A stretch of 36,437 nucleotides of DNA from an uncultured Sulfurimonas sp. Its GTDB lineage: Bacteria > Campylobacterota > Campylobacteria > Campylobacterales > Sulfurimonadaceae. A program made the position numbers and the translations under genes. Of the stretch, positions 17,841 to 30,417 are shown piece after piece. The notes beneath the pieces were generated by a model that saw only the letters and a list, made by a program, of their open reading frames with translations, did not search any database and was not told the DNA's origin. Where the stretch lies: contig CALDOC010000099.1 in NCBI GenBank assembly GCA_937914675.1, positions 1 through 36,437 on the forward strand. Reading direction: 5' to 3'. Position 1 is the first letter of the stretch; the number at the start of each line of letters is the position of its first letter.

Positions 17841-18149
17841 ATGTACGCAATTATTAAAAATGGTGGTAAGCAATATAAAGTTCAAGAAGGCGATATCTTA
17901 GAATTAGATAACATGTCTCTTGAGCCAAAAGCTATCATCGAAATTACAGAAGTTCTAGCGGTAAACGCTGGCGAACTTAAAATGGGAGTTCCTTTTGTTG
18001 AAGGCGCTATCGTAACCGCTGAAGTTATCAATGAAGGACGAGACAGAAAAGTTATTACTTTCAAAAAGCGTCGTCGTAAAGATAGTAAAGTTAAAAGAGG
18101 TTTCAGAAGAGACTTCACTCGTGTTCGTATCACGAAAATAGCCGCATAA
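17841..18149 (+). CDS. rplU: 50S ribosomal protein L21
   Basis: [43 protein letters not shown]. Confidence 0.98.
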   Translation: MYAIIKNGGKQYKVQEGDILELDNMSLEPKAIIEITEVLAVNAGELKMGVPFVEGAIVTAEVINEGRDRKVITFKKRRRKDSKVKRGFRRDFTRVRITKIAA

Positions 18150-18172
18150 GCTAAAATAGAAGGAGATTCAAG

Positions 18173-18430
18173 ATGGCACATAAGAAAGGTCAAGGTAGCA
18201 CGCAGAATAATCGCGACTCGGCTGGTAGAAGACTTGGCGTAAAAAAATTTGGTGGAGAAGTCGTTATTCCTGGTAATATCATAATCCGTCAACGTGGAAC
18301 TAAAGTTCATCCAGGTAAAAATGTTGGTATGGGGAAAGACCATACAATATTCGCGCTTATTGAAGGTGTTGTCAAATTCGAAAGAAAAGACAAAAAACGT
18401 CAACAAGTTTCAATAATACCTGCTGCATAA
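18173..18430 (+). CDS. rpmA: 50S ribosomal protein L27
   Basis: [29 protein letters not shown]. Confidence 0.98.
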   Translation: MAHKKGQGSTQNNRDSAGRRLGVKKFGGEVVIPGNIIIRQRGTKVHPGKNVGMGKDHTIFALIEGVVKFERKDKKRQQVSIIPAA

Positions 18431-18436
18431 TTCTAC

Positions 18437-18461
18437 AATATTTGGGTATTTCCCAAATATT
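18437..18461. terminator. Perfect hairpin in rpmA-obgE gap (candidate terminator/attenuator)
   Basis: AATATTTGGG-TATTT-CCCAAATATT, 10-bp perfect arms, 6 bp after the rpmA stop. No U-tract follows. Confidence 0.5.
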
Positions 18462-18577
18462 TCCACATATAATCACTTTAGATAAATCATCTAATACATA
18501 ATAATAAATTTAGCAATTTACTTCTTAAAATTTAAAGTCAATTTTTAAGTATTATTACAAATAACTAAGGAAAAAAA

Positions 18578-19678
18578 ATGTTTACAGATAGTGTTGAGTT
18601 AACAGTTTCATCGGGAAAAGGTGGACAGGGATGTGTAGCATTTCGCCGTGAAAAGTTTGTATTGAACGGTGGTCCAAATGGAGGCGATGGAGGAAAAGGC
18701 GGAGACGTGTATTTTCAGTGTGACAACAATACTCACACTCTTTCTAATTTTCAAAAAAGAATGCATATTAAGTCAGACGTTGGAATGCCCGGTTTAGGGT
18801 CTCTTATGACTGGAAAATCAGGTTCTCAAAAAGTTATAATAGTTCCTCCTGGAACTCAAATAATCGACTTAGAAAGTGGCGAAACACTTTTTGATATGCT
18901 TGAAGATGGCCAAAAAGAAAAATTCATTGAAGGTGGAAAAGGTGGATTGGGCAATTTTCATTTTAGATCTCCTACGAATCAAAGACCTACGTACGCGCAA
19001 CCAGGTGAACAAGGCGAAATAAGAAAAATAAAGTTAGAACTTAAACTTATAGCGGACGTTGGTTTGGTTGGCTTTCCCAACGTTGGAAAATCGACTCTGA
19101 TTTCAACTGTTTCAAACGCGACGCCTGAAATAGCAAACTATGAATTTACAACGTTGACTCCGAAATTAGGACAAGTGAATATTGGGGATTATGAGTCATT
19201 CGTGATGGCCGACATACCTGGAATTATTGGTGGAGCTCATGAGGGAAAAGGACTTGGCATTCAATTTTTACGACATATCGAAAGAACAAAAATTCTTCTG
19301 TATATGATTGATTTAGCTTCCTACAGAGATATGAAAGAACAAATTGATACTTTAAAAGCTGAAATATCTTCATTTAGTGAAAATTTAGGCCATTCCAAAT
19401 ACGCCATCGCTTTAACTCGAGTTGACGTCGTTCCAGTGGAAGAAGTTCAAGATTTAGTGAATGGATTTTTAAATTTTTTAGGTTTAGAAGCTTCAAAAAC
19501 GAGTAATTTCAATTTTGACAGAGAACTGCCATTTTTTGTGCAAGACTCCGCTGATGAGACATTAGGTTATGATAAAACGCTTCCCTATTTTGTGGCGCCA
19601 ATATCTTCAGCCATAAGTAAAAACATAGAGGCGTTAAAATATTCGTTATTTAATTTAGTTCAAGTTGATAGAAAGTAA
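18578..19678 (+). CDS. obgE: GTPase ObgE/CgtA
   Basis: Gly-rich Obg N-domain (GGPNGGDGGKGGDVYF), GFPNVGKSTL, ADIPGIIGGAHEGKGLG. Confidence 0.97.
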   Translation: MFTDSVELTVSSGKGGQGCVAFRREKFVLNGGPNGGDGGKGGDVYFQCDNNTHTLSNFQKRMHIKSDVGMPGLGSLMTGKSGSQKVIIVPPGTQIIDLESGETLFDMLEDGQKEKFIEGGKGGLGNFHFRSPTNQRPTYAQPGEQGEIRKIKLELKLIADVGLVGFPNVGKSTLISTVSNATPEIANYEFTTLTPKLGQVNIGDYESFVMADIPGIIGGAHEGKGLGIQFLRHIERTKILLYMIDLASYRDMKEQIDTLKAEISSFSENLGHSKYAIALTRVDVVPVEEVQDLVNGFLNFLGLEASKTSNFNFDRELPFFVQDSADETLGYDKTLPYFVAPISSAISKNIEALKYSLFNLVQVDRK

Positions 19679-19683
19679 AAATT

Positions 19684-20451
19684 ATGAAGAGAATTGTTGT
19701 TAAGGTTGGGAGCGCGGTTTTAACTCAGGATGGAGAAATCGCTCAAGAACGAATGGAAGAATTAGTTGACTTTTTATTTGAATTGAGAAAATCCAATGAA
19801 GTGATTTTAGTTTCATCCGGGGCAGTCGCCGCTGGGTATACAAAATTGAAGTTAGATAGATCCATTATAAAAAACAAACAAGCTTTAGCGGCAATTGGTC
19901 AACCCATTCTTATGAATAAATACGCCAATAATTTTTTAAAGTTTGACATAATAACTTCGCAAGTTTTAGTTACGGCGGCCAATTTAAGAAAAGACGACGA
20001 CATCAAAAGAGTTAAAAACACAGTGGACACTCTTTTAGAAAATGGCGTTATTCCAATTGTCAATGAGAATGACGCGACCTCTACAGAGGAACTCGAAGTT
20101 GGAGATAATGATCAATTGTCAGCCTATATGACAAAACATACCGCTTCTGACATGCTTATAATATTATCAGACATTGACGCTTATTATGATAGCGATCCTA
20201 GAGTAAATATAAACGCCAAGGCGTTAAAAAAAGTCAATAAAATAGATGAAGCTGAATTACAAAAAGAAGTGACTCCGAATAACGTTTTTGCAACAGGTGG
20301 AATAGTTACTAAATTAAAAGCCGCATCGTATCTTTTGGACTCTGACATTGATATGTTTTTGGCAAGTGGGCTTAATTTAAGCGACGTTAAGAGTTTTATG
20401 TTGGAAAATAAACATAATGGTGGAACTATTTTTACAAAGACAAGTTTTTAA
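19684..20451 (+). CDS. proB: Glutamate 5-kinase (no PUA domain)
   Basis: VVKVGSAVLT, VSSGAVAAGY, VNENDATSTEELEVGDNDQLSA, GGIVTKLKAA; 255 aa. Confidence 0.96.
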   Translation: MKRIVVKVGSAVLTQDGEIAQERMEELVDFLFELRKSNEVILVSSGAVAAGYTKLKLDRSIIKNKQALAAIGQPILMNKYANNFLKFDIITSQVLVTAANLRKDDDIKRVKNTVDTLLENGVIPIVNENDATSTEELEVGDNDQLSAYMTKHTASDMLIILSDIDAYYDSDPRVNINAKALKKVNKIDEAELQKEVTPNNVFATGGIVTKLKAASYLLDSDIDMFLASGLNLSDVKSFMLENKHNGGTIFTKTSF

Positions 20452-21360
20452 ATGAACGTGATATTTATGGGAACGCCGGATTACGCGCAAAGCATTTTAC
20501 AGAGACTGATAGAAACTCAGAACGTAAACGTTGTAGCCGTTTACACTCAACCAGATAAACCCGTGGGGCGTAAACAAATTATGACCCCACCTGAGGTTAA
20601 AGTGTTGGCTCAAAAAAATGCGATAGACGTGTATCAGCCAAATAGGTTACGAGATGAAAATGTCATCGCGCAGTTGTTGAATATAAAATGTGACTATATT
20701 ATTGTCGCGGCTTATGGGCAAATCCTTCCTCGTAAAATTTTAGACCATGCGCCATGTATTAATTTACACGCTTCCGTCTTGCCTCAATACAGAGGAGCAA
20801 GCCCGATTCAACAAACTCTTCTAAATGGAGATAAAGTGACGGGAGTCACCGCTATGCTTATGGAAGAAGGACTAGATACTGGAGACATTCTTAAGATAGA
20901 GTCAATTGCCGTAAACGACAATGAGATTGCGTCTTCTCTTTTTGATAGATTGACAAGCGTCGCATGTGACTTAACAACCGAAGTTCTAAATAACTTTAGT
21001 GAGTATATTCCAAAAAAACAAAATGAGTCTTTATCTTCACATTGTAAAAAAATAACTAAAGCCGATGGAGAAGTAACGTTTAGCGACGCCACTATTGTTT
21101 ATAACAAGTATCGCGCGTTCACTCCATGGCCTGGAATATTTTTAGAGAGTGGCTTAAAGTTAAAAAGAATGGCTTTTGAAGAAGAAAATAGTTTGAACGA
21201 GGGTGGAAAAATATTGAAAATTGATTCTGATAGCATAGTTGTTGGATGTAATCAAGGAAGCCTAAGAATTTACAGCGTTCAAGCTCCGTCAAAAAAAGAA
21301 ATTGACGTTCTTTCATATGTAAATGGTAAAAGATTGAGCCTTGACGATAGAATATCTTGA
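20452..21360 (+). CDS. fmt: Methionyl-tRNA formyltransferase
   Basis: MNVIFMGTPDYAQ, YTQPDKPVGRKQ, NLHASVLPQYRGASPIQ, DTGDIL, AFTPWPG. Confidence 0.97.
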   Translation: MNVIFMGTPDYAQSILQRLIETQNVNVVAVYTQPDKPVGRKQIMTPPEVKVLAQKNAIDVYQPNRLRDENVIAQLLNIKCDYIIVAAYGQILPRKILDHAPCINLHASVLPQYRGASPIQQTLLNGDKVTGVTAMLMEEGLDTGDILKIESIAVNDNEIASSLFDRLTSVACDLTTEVLNNFSEYIPKKQNESLSSHCKKITKADGEVTFSDATIVYNKYRAFTPWPGIFLESGLKLKRMAFEEENSLNEGGKILKIDSDSIVVGCNQGSLRIYSVQAPSKKEIDVLSYVNGKRLSLDDRIS

Positions 21361-21976
21361 AAATGTAGATTCGACTCAAAGCTATTTAAAGCTACGTCTT
21401 GCAGAAAACTCTATTCAATCTCCTTACGCCGTTGTCTCTAAAATGCAAACGGATGGCAAGGGTAGTAGAAATAACTCTTGGCTGGGGCTTTCTGGAAATC
21501 TATTTTTATCCTTTGCCATTCCTGTTAAAAAATTGCCAAAGGATTTGAGGTTGGAATCGGCCTCGATATATTTTGCTTATCTCTTGAAAGAGATTCTTAA
21601 CGAGCATGGTTCAGCCGTCTGGTTAAAATGGCCAAATGATTTTTACATAAATAATTTGAAGATTGGGGGCATGATTACTAACGTTTTAAATGATGATTTT
21701 ATTTGTGGCGTTGGGATTAATTTACTACGTCATCCAACTGGTTCTGCAAAATTAGATATTAAGATTGACATAGAAAAACTACTAGAAGAGTATTTTATGA
21801 ATATAGATAAAAGTAATGAATGGAAGAAAGTTTTTAGTAAATATAAGTTAGAATTCCACAAGAGTAAGAACTTTTCTACACATAAAAATAATTTAAAATT
21901 TTCATTAGGTGACGCTCTCCTTGAGTGTGATGGGTCAATAACGATTAACGGCGAGAGGATGTACAGTCTAAGATGA
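21341..21976 (+). CDS. birA: Biotin--[acetyl-CoA-carboxylase] ligase (no HTH domain)
   Basis: TTG start overlapping fmt by 20 bp; DSTQSYL, KMQTDGKGSRNNSWLGLSGNLFLSF, WLKWPNDFYINNLKIGGMI. Confidence 0.88.
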   Translation: MTIEYLENVDSTQSYLKLRLAENSIQSPYAVVSKMQTDGKGSRNNSWLGLSGNLFLSFAIPVKKLPKDLRLESASIYFAYLLKEILNEHGSAVWLKWPNDFYINNLKIGGMITNVLNDDFICGVGINLLRHPTGSAKLDIKIDIEKLLEEYFMNIDKSNEWKKVFSKYKLEFHKSKNFSTHKNNLKFSLGDALLECDGSITINGERMYSLR

Positions 21977-22755
21977 GTGAAATAATAGTAATTGCAAATC
22001 AGAAGGGTGGCGTTGGTAAAACGACAACGGCCGTAAACTTAGCCGCGTCTTTGGCCGTGGCGGAAAAAAAAGTTCTTTTGATAGACGCAGACCCTCAAGC
22101 CAACGCAACAACGTCGTTCGGATTTCACAGAAATGATTATGAGTTTAATATTTATCATGTGCTTATAGGTACAAAAAAATTAAAAGACATTATATTAAAA
22201 ACAGATTTGCCGACACTCCACTTAGCGCCTTCAAACATAGGACTCGTTGGAATAGAAAAAGAGTATTATGATACAGAAAACACTAAAGGGCGTGAGTTTG
22301 TTTTAAAAAAAGCGATAGCGAACGTTATTGACGATTACGATTACATAATTATAGACTCTCCTCCAGCTTTAGGGCCTATGACAATAAACGCTCTTTCAGC
22401 GTCTAATTCCGTTCTTATTCCAATTCAATGTGAATTTTTTGCGCTAGAAGGATTGACGCAGCTTCTTAACACGGTAAAACTTGTTAGAAAGTCCATAAAT
22501 CCAAAACTTACCATAAAAGGTTTTGTGCCAACAATGTTTAGCTCTCAAAATAATTTATCAAAACAAGTTTTTGCGGATTTAAAGCAACATTTCCACAATA
22601 AGTTATTTAAAGATCAAGATGATCAATACATAGTAGTTCCACGTAACGTTAAATTGGCGGAATCTCCATCATTTGGAAAGCCAGTGATCCTTTACGACGT
22701 AAAGTCGAGTGGATCAATCGCGTATCAAAATTTAGCGCAGGCAATTATTAAATAA
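21973..22755 (+). CDS. parA: Chromosome partitioning ATPase ParA/Soj
   Basis: IIVIANQKGGVGKTTTAVNLAASL, LLIDADPQANATTSFG, IDSPPALGPMTINAL; followed by parB. Confidence 0.95.
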   Translation: MSEIIVIANQKGGVGKTTTAVNLAASLAVAEKKVLLIDADPQANATTSFGFHRNDYEFNIYHVLIGTKKLKDIILKTDLPTLHLAPSNIGLVGIEKEYYDTENTKGREFVLKKAIANVIDDYDYIIIDSPPALGPMTINALSASNSVLIPIQCEFFALEGLTQLLNTVKLVRKSINPKLTIKGFVPTMFSSQNNLSKQVFADLKQHFHNKLFKDQDDQYIVVPRNVKLAESPSFGKPVILYDVKSSGSIAYQNLAQAIIK

Positions 22756-23597
22756 TGAAGTCAAAAGCGTTAGGTAGAGGCTTAGATGCACTTTTTGGCG
22801 AAGTTAACGAAGCTTATGATAATGAAGGTAGTAAAAGAGACGTTGTTTTAGATTTGAATTTAAAAGACATTAAGGCAAATCCGTATCAACCAAGAAAATC
22901 TTTTAACGAAGAATCATTGCTAGAGTTGTCGGAATCAATTAAAGAAGATGGACTCATTCAACCAATTGTCGTAGTTGAAGATGATTTTGGCGGATATATT
23001 TTAGTCGCTGGCGAAAGAAGATTTCGGGCTTCTAAAATAATAAAATTAAAAACAATTCGCGCGATTGTACTAAATGCGGATGAATATAGCATGAGAAAAT
23101 TCGCTCTTATTGAAAATATTCAAAGAGAAGAGTTGAATGCGCTTGAATTGGCAAACGCTTACAGTGAATTGTTGAATCATCAAAAGATTACTCAAGAAGA
23201 GTTGGCGAATACAATACATAAAAGTAGAGCTCATATCGCCAATACGATTAGATTGCTACAGTTGTCATCTAAAACCCAAAAGGCTTTATTGGACAAGAGC
23301 ATTACGGCTGGCCATGCAAAAGTATTGGTAGGTTTAGATGAAAAACAGCAACAAGTGGTCGTTAATTCCATTATAGGTCAAAAACTTAGCGTTAGAGAAG
23401 TTGAAGGCATGATAAAAAATCTTAAAAACGCTGAACCTGTAAAAAATCAACAAGCGCTAAAAATAGAATACGATTTTTCAAATCTCCAAGATAAATTTTT
23501 GGATTTAGGATTTAAGTCTACAATTTCGAATAATAAATTAGTAATTGAATTTGATGATGAAATCCAGATAAAAAATATGCTTAATTGGTTTTCTTAA
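22755..23597 (+). CDS. parB: Chromosome partitioning protein ParB/Spo0J
   Basis: KALGRGLDALFGE, IKANPYQPRKSFNEESLLELSESIKEDGLIQPIVV, AGERRFRAS, IENIQREELNALE. Confidence 0.96.
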   Translation: MKSKALGRGLDALFGEVNEAYDNEGSKRDVVLDLNLKDIKANPYQPRKSFNEESLLELSESIKEDGLIQPIVVVEDDFGGYILVAGERRFRASKIIKLKTIRAIVLNADEYSMRKFALIENIQREELNALELANAYSELLNHQKITQEELANTIHKSRAHIANTIRLLQLSSKTQKALLDKSITAGHAKVLVGLDEKQQQVVVNSIIGQKLSVREVEGMIKNLKNAEPVKNQQALKIEYDFSNLQDKFLDLGFKSTISNNKLVIEFDDEIQIKNMLNWFS

Positions 23598-23665
23598 ATA
23601 AATATTTTCTATCGAAGATTAAATTCTTTTATATTTTTCCTTTAATTTAACTATCCTTTCAATTT

Positions 23666-23691
23666 AAAAGTTGTATAATTTCACAACTTTT
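23666..23691. promoter_or_regulatory. Putative atp operon promoter inside a 9-bp inverted repeat
   Basis: AAAAGTTGT-ATAATTTC-ACAACTTTT spans TATAAT (23674-23679), directly before SD AGGAGG and ATG at 23702. Confidence 0.6.
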
Positions 23692-23701
23692 AGGAGGTGC
23701 T

Positions 23702-24124
23702 ATGTTAGATATAAACCCAATACTACTTTTGATTACATTTGTTGTATTTCTTTCGCTTATAGCCGTTTTAAACAGTTGGCTTTATAATCCATTATTTAGT
23801 TTTATGAATAAACGTGATGAAGATATTAAAAAAGACCTAAACAAAGTAGGTTCTAATGATAACGAAATCAATGAATTACATTCAAAAGCAGAATTAATAA
23901 TTATGAACGCTAAACTCGAAGTCGCGGCCCTGAGAGAAAAAGTTATCGCAGATGCTAAAGAATTGGCAGATAGTAAGTTAGAGGCAAAGCGTGCTGAACT
24001 TGCACAGGAATATTTAGAATTTGAGAAATCACTTGCTAAATCTAAAGAGCAGTTAGTAAATGACTTAACGTCAGATATTCCACTGTTTAAAGAAGCTGTA
24101 AAAGCTAAGTTTAGTCAAATATAA
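23702..24124 (+). CDS. atpF': F0F1 ATP synthase subunit B'
   Basis: N-terminal TM helix then charged coiled coil; first gene of the atp operon, followed by a second b-type subunit. Confidence 0.88.
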   Translation: MLDINPILLLITFVVFLSLIAVLNSWLYNPLFSFMNKRDEDIKKDLNKVGSNDNEINELHSKAELIIMNAKLEVAALREKVIADAKELADSKLEAKRAELAQEYLEFEKSLAKSKEQLVNDLTSDIPLFKEAVKAKFSQI

Positions 24125-24133
24125 GGATGTTAT

Positions 24134-24646
24134 GTGAGTAGAATTTTAGTAATAATGCTAATGATATCAACTTTTGCATTGGCATCTGATGTTGAACATG
24201 GTAGTACGGACATTGTTCAAAGAACAGTTAACTTTGTACTTTTTGCTGGTCTTGTTTGGTATTTAGTTGCCCAACCGGTAAAAAATTATTTTGCATCAAG
24301 AAGTCAAGCTATAGCTGACGATTTAAAAAGGGTGCAAGAAAGATTAAACGAGTCTATTTCTCTTAAAAAAGAAGCTCTCTCAAAAATTTCTGAAGCTGAA
24401 AAGTTTGCAGAACAATTGTTGAAATCTTCTAAAAAAGAAAACAAAATTGTTAATGACAACATTATGTCGCAGTGCGACACTGAACTGCAAGCAGTTCATA
24501 AACAGTACTTGTCACTAATTGAATTTGAACAGAGAAATATGGTTCGTAACGTTGTTGAAGCTATAATAAAAGAAACGTTAAAGCAAAGTTCTGAAACTTT
24601 TGACAAAAAAGCCATGGCTAACGTTCTCTTAAAGAAGGTGGCGTAG
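24134..24646 (+). CDS. atpF: F0F1 ATP synthase subunit B
   Basis: GTG start; signal/TM segment, NFVLFAGLVWYLVAQPVKNYFASRSQAI, coiled coil; atp operon context. Confidence 0.9.
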   Translation: MSRILVIMLMISTFALASDVEHGSTDIVQRTVNFVLFAGLVWYLVAQPVKNYFASRSQAIADDLKRVQERLNESISLKKEALSKISEAEKFAEQLLKSSKKENKIVNDNIMSQCDTELQAVHKQYLSLIEFEQRNMVRNVVEAIIKETLKQSSETFDKKAMANVLLKKVA

Positions 24647-25180
24647 ATGGAAGAATTAATAGCGAAAAGATATGTAAAAGCCTTAAAACTTAGCTCTGAT
24701 TTAGAGTTTATGAAAGATATCGCTACTATTTTTTCTTCGGTTGCAGAGTCGTTTAAAGATAATGCGTTTGTTAGTATTATGAATAATCCCAATGTAGACG
24801 TTAAAGATAAATTAAGTATTTTATTGGCTGCAGTTAAAGAAATTAACTCTAGTAAAGTTAATAATTTTATTAAAATATTAGTTGAAAATAAACGTATAAA
24901 TATAATTCCGGCTATTGCAAAAGAGTTACAAAAATACGTTTCAGATTCAACAAAAACATATAAAGGTACCGTCTATAGCGATACTGATATTGAGACAAAA
25001 ATAATCGTAGAGTTAAGTGCTGGTTTGAGCAAAAAATTTAATTCTAAAATATCTTTAGAAACCGTTAAAAATAATTTTAATGGCATTAAAGTAGATGTAG
25101 AAGGTCTTGGAATAGAAATTAATTTTTCTAAAGATAGAATCGATAGTCAAATTATAGAACATATAATTAAAGCAATTTAA
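24647..25180 (+). CDS. atpH: F0F1 ATP synthase subunit delta
   Basis: MEELIAKRYVKALKLSSD, FIKILVENKRINIIPAIAKEL, C-terminal GIKVDVEGLGIEINFSKDRI. Confidence 0.93.
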   Translation: MEELIAKRYVKALKLSSDLEFMKDIATIFSSVAESFKDNAFVSIMNNPNVDVKDKLSILLAAVKEINSSKVNNFIKILVENKRINIIPAIAKELQKYVSDSTKTYKGTVYSDTDIETKIIVELSAGLSKKFNSKISLETVKNNFNGIKVDVEGLGIEINFSKDRIDSQIIEHIIKAI

Positions 25181-25204
25181 CTTTCAACGAGAGGAGAACA
25201 TATA

Positions 25205-26725
25205 GTGGTAGCAAAAATTCAAGCTGATGAAATCAGCTCAATAATTAAAGAACGTATCAATAACTTTGAACTAAGTGTTGATATTAATGAAACAGGCAAG
25301 ATAGTTTCTTACGCTGATGGCGTTGCGCAAGTTTACGGACTTAGCAACGTTATGGCTGGAGAAATCGTTGAGTTTGAAGAGGGAACTCAAGGTCTTGTAA
25401 TGAACCTTGAGGAGAGCGCCGTAGGTATCGTTATACTTGGAGCCGGAACTATGCTTCGTGAGGGTATGAGCGTTAAGCGTTTAGGGAAACTTCTTAAAGT
25501 TCCCGTAGGCGACGCTCTTCTTGGACGCGTTGTAAACGCGCTTGGCGAGCCAATAGATGGCAAAGGTCCAATAGAAACTTCAGAAATGCGTTTTGTTGAA
25601 GAAAAAGCGCCTGGAATTATGAATAGAAAATCAGTTCATGAACCGTTGGCGACTGGTATTAAAGCTATTGACGCTCTAGTTCCAATTGGTCGTGGACAAC
25701 GTGAGCTTATAATTGGCGACAGACAAACTGGCAAGACCACTATTGCAATTGACGCAATCATTAACCAAAAAGGCAATGGCGTTTCTTGTGTTTACGTAGC
25801 GATTGGTCAAAAAGAGTCAACAGTGGCTCAAATCGTTCGTCGTTTGGAAGAACATGGAGCGTTAGAATATACAATAATAGTATCCGCAACAGCCGCTGAA
25901 GCTGCCGCGTTGCAATTTTTGGCTCCATACACTGGCGTTACCATGGGAGAGTATTTCCGTGATAACGCGAGACATGGTCTAATTGTTTATGATGATTTAT
26001 CTAAGCATGCGGTTGCCTATCGTGAAATGTCTCTTATTCTTCGTCGTCCTCCAGGTCGTGAAGCGTATCCTGGAGACGTTTTTTACATTCATTCACGTTT
26101 ACTTGAGCGCGCCGCGAAAGTATGTGATGAAGATGGAGCTGGCTCGTTAACCGCTCTTCCAATTATTGAAACTCAAGCTGGTGACGTTGCGGCGTATATT
26201 CCAACAAACGTTATTTCAATTACCGATGGTCAAATTTTTCTCGAGACTGAACTATTCAACTCGGGTGTTCGTCCAGCGATTAACGTTGGTCTTTCCGTAT
26301 CTCGAGTTGGTGGCGCCGCTCAGATTAAAGCGACTAAGCAAGTTGCCGGTACGTTAAGACTTGATCTTGCTCAGTATCGTGAACTTCAAGCGTTCGCTCA
26401 ATTTGCGTCTGATCTTGACGAAGTTTCTCGTAAACAACTAGAACGTGGTCAAAGAATGGTAGAAGTTTTAAAACAAGGTCCATTCTCTCCTCTTGCGGTT
26501 GAAAAACAAGTCGCTATAATTTTTGCAGGTAACGAAGGTTTCTTGGATGATTTTAACCCATCTAACGTTGTTCGTTTTGAAGCTGAAATGTATCCATTTA
26601 TAGAAGCGTCTTATCCTCAAATCTTTGAGAACATAAGAAGCACTTCTAAGGTTGATGATGATACCAGATCGCTATTGATTAAAGCGCTTGAAGAGTTTAA
26701 AGCTAGCTTTGTTGTAGCGTCATAA
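25205..26725 (+). CDS. atpA: F0F1 ATP synthase subunit alpha
   Basis: GTG start; [83 protein letters not shown]. Confidence 0.98.
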   Translation: MVAKIQADEISSIIKERINNFELSVDINETGKIVSYADGVAQVYGLSNVMAGEIVEFEEGTQGLVMNLEESAVGIVILGAGTMLREGMSVKRLGKLLKVPVGDALLGRVVNALGEPIDGKGPIETSEMRFVEEKAPGIMNRKSVHEPLATGIKAIDALVPIGRGQRELIIGDRQTGKTTIAIDAIINQKGNGVSCVYVAIGQKESTVAQIVRRLEEHGALEYTIIVSATAAEAAALQFLAPYTGVTMGEYFRDNARHGLIVYDDLSKHAVAYREMSLILRRPPGREAYPGDVFYIHSRLLERAAKVCDEDGAGSLTALPIIETQAGDVAAYIPTNVISITDGQIFLETELFNSGVRPAINVGLSVSRVGGAAQIKATKQVAGTLRLDLAQYRELQAFAQFASDLDEVSRKQLERGQRMVEVLKQGPFSPLAVEKQVAIIFAGNEGFLDDFNPSNVVRFEAEMYPFIEASYPQIFENIRSTSKVDDDTRSLLIKALEEFKASFVVAS

Positions 26726-26736
26726 GGATTAGTTAA

Positions 26737-29033
<2,297 letters not shown>

Positions 29034-29059
29034 GCTCTAATGTTTAGAAAAGGACTCTA

Positions 29060-29452
29060 ATGGATACGTTTAAACTTGAAATTTTAACTCCTAATGGCGA
29101 AATCTTTAATGCTAGCGCCATTAGTGTCGTTCTCCCTGGTGAAGAGGGAGAGTTCGGCGTTTTAGCAGGACATGCTTCTTTAACTACGTTGTTGGAAGCT
29201 GGCGTTGTCGATGTTGAAAAAGAAGATAAATCAGTCGAATCAATTCTTATTAACTGGGGTGTTGTTCAAGTTGATGAAGAAAAGGTTATTGTTTTGGTTG
29301 AAGGCGCCGTAGCTATTCGTGGTGAAAGTGAAAATGATATCGCGGCCGCTCTTGAAGACGCTAAGAAACTTATTAAAGATATTGCTGACGCTAATCCAGC
29401 CATAGCTTCCGTTTCTGCAAAAATCGAGTCTGCGGCTAAACGCTTACTTTAA
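29060..29452 (+). CDS. atpC: F0F1 ATP synthase subunit epsilon
   Basis: FKLEILTPNGEIFNASAISVVLPGEEGEFGVLAGHASLTTLLEAGVV. Confidence 0.96.
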   Translation: MDTFKLEILTPNGEIFNASAISVVLPGEEGEFGVLAGHASLTTLLEAGVVDVEKEDKSVESILINWGVVQVDEEKVIVLVEGAVAIRGESENDIAAALEDAKKLIKDIADANPAIASVSAKIESAAKRLL

Positions 29453-29455
29453 CAT

Positions 29456-30022
29456 ATGACTAATGATTTAATAGATTTTTATCTTAAAAGTCATCCAGTG
29501 ACTATTGGAGTGCTGATTCTTTTATCAGTTTACTTCATAGTTCTAAATTGGGTGTTTTTTTATCGTTATTTTTCCATACTCGCTTGGTATAACCGTGAAA
29601 GTGATTCTTTAGAATCAATTCTTTTAGGTTCCGTGAGCGTCAATCAAAACTCTTTTTTAAATAATTTTTTAAGAACAAGCAATATTGTTTCAAAAGAAGT
29701 TTTAGATTTAGGAATGTTGGCAGCTACAAAAGAGGCTACGAAAGGTCTCTCAATTCTTTCTATTTTTGCGTCAACCACTCCCTTTATTGGACTTTTTGGC
29801 ACTGTAGTGTCAATATTGGATACGTTTAGTCATATAGGGCAGAGTAGTGGAAGCATGTCAGTTATATCAAGTGGTGTTTCTGACGCGCTAGTGGCAACGG
29901 CTTCTGGGATATTTGTAGCAATATTTGCGTATACTTATCATCAAATGCTCAAGCGTAAATCATTTGAAGTCATAAGTTACCTTAAGATGCAAAGTGACGC
30001 CATTCTCGCGCGTAAAGTATAG
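29456..30022 (+). CDS. MotA/TolQ/ExbB proton channel family protein
   Basis: ILSIFASTTPFIGLFGTVVSILDTFSHIGQSSG...VSDALVATASGIFVAIFAYTYH. Confidence 0.93.
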   Translation: MTNDLIDFYLKSHPVTIGVLILLSVYFIVLNWVFFYRYFSILAWYNRESDSLESILLGSVSVNQNSFLNNFLRTSNIVSKEVLDLGMLAATKEATKGLSILSIFASTTPFIGLFGTVVSILDTFSHIGQSSGSMSVISSGVSDALVATASGIFVAIFAYTYHQMLKRKSFEVISYLKMQSDAILARKV

Positions 30023-30024
30023 TT

Positions 30025-30417
30025 ATGATTTATGATTGGGATGATAAACCAGAGCTAAATATTACTCCGCTTGTCGACGTAATGCTTGTTTTACTTGCTA
30101 TTTTGATGGTTATAGCGCCAAATATTATTTATGAAGAAAACATCAAACTTCCCCAAGGTTCAGTTACTCAGCAACTTTCCAAAATTCCACCCGTGCATAT
30201 AACGATTGACAAAGAATTAACGCTTAAAGTCAATGGGGAAACATATCTTTTAAATAATTTTATTGAAAATTTTTATAAAAAATCAAGTAGTTTTGATATA
30301 AAAGCCGCAGTTTTGATAAGCGCGGATAAAAGTTTAGAATATGGAATTGTAATGTCAGTATTGGCTGCTGTTAAACAAGCTGGGTTTTCTGAGGTTTCGT
30401 TAGCTACAAATGGCTAA
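30025..30417 (+). CDS. ExbD/TolR family biopolymer transport protein
   Basis: PELNITPLVDVMLVLLAILMVIAP, KSLEYGIVMSVLAAVKQAGFSEVSLAT. Confidence 0.94.
   Translation: MIYDWDDKPELNITPLVDVMLVLLAILMVIAPNIIYEENIKLPQGSVTQQLSKIPPVHITIDKELTLKVNGETYLLNNFIENFYKKSSSFDIKAAVLISADKSLEYGIVMSVLAAVKQAGFSEVSLATNG

Noticed and set aside
17882-18406. 174-aa minus-strand ORF antisense to rplU/rpmA
   Set aside because: Opposes two confidently identified ribosomal protein genes; no homology features.
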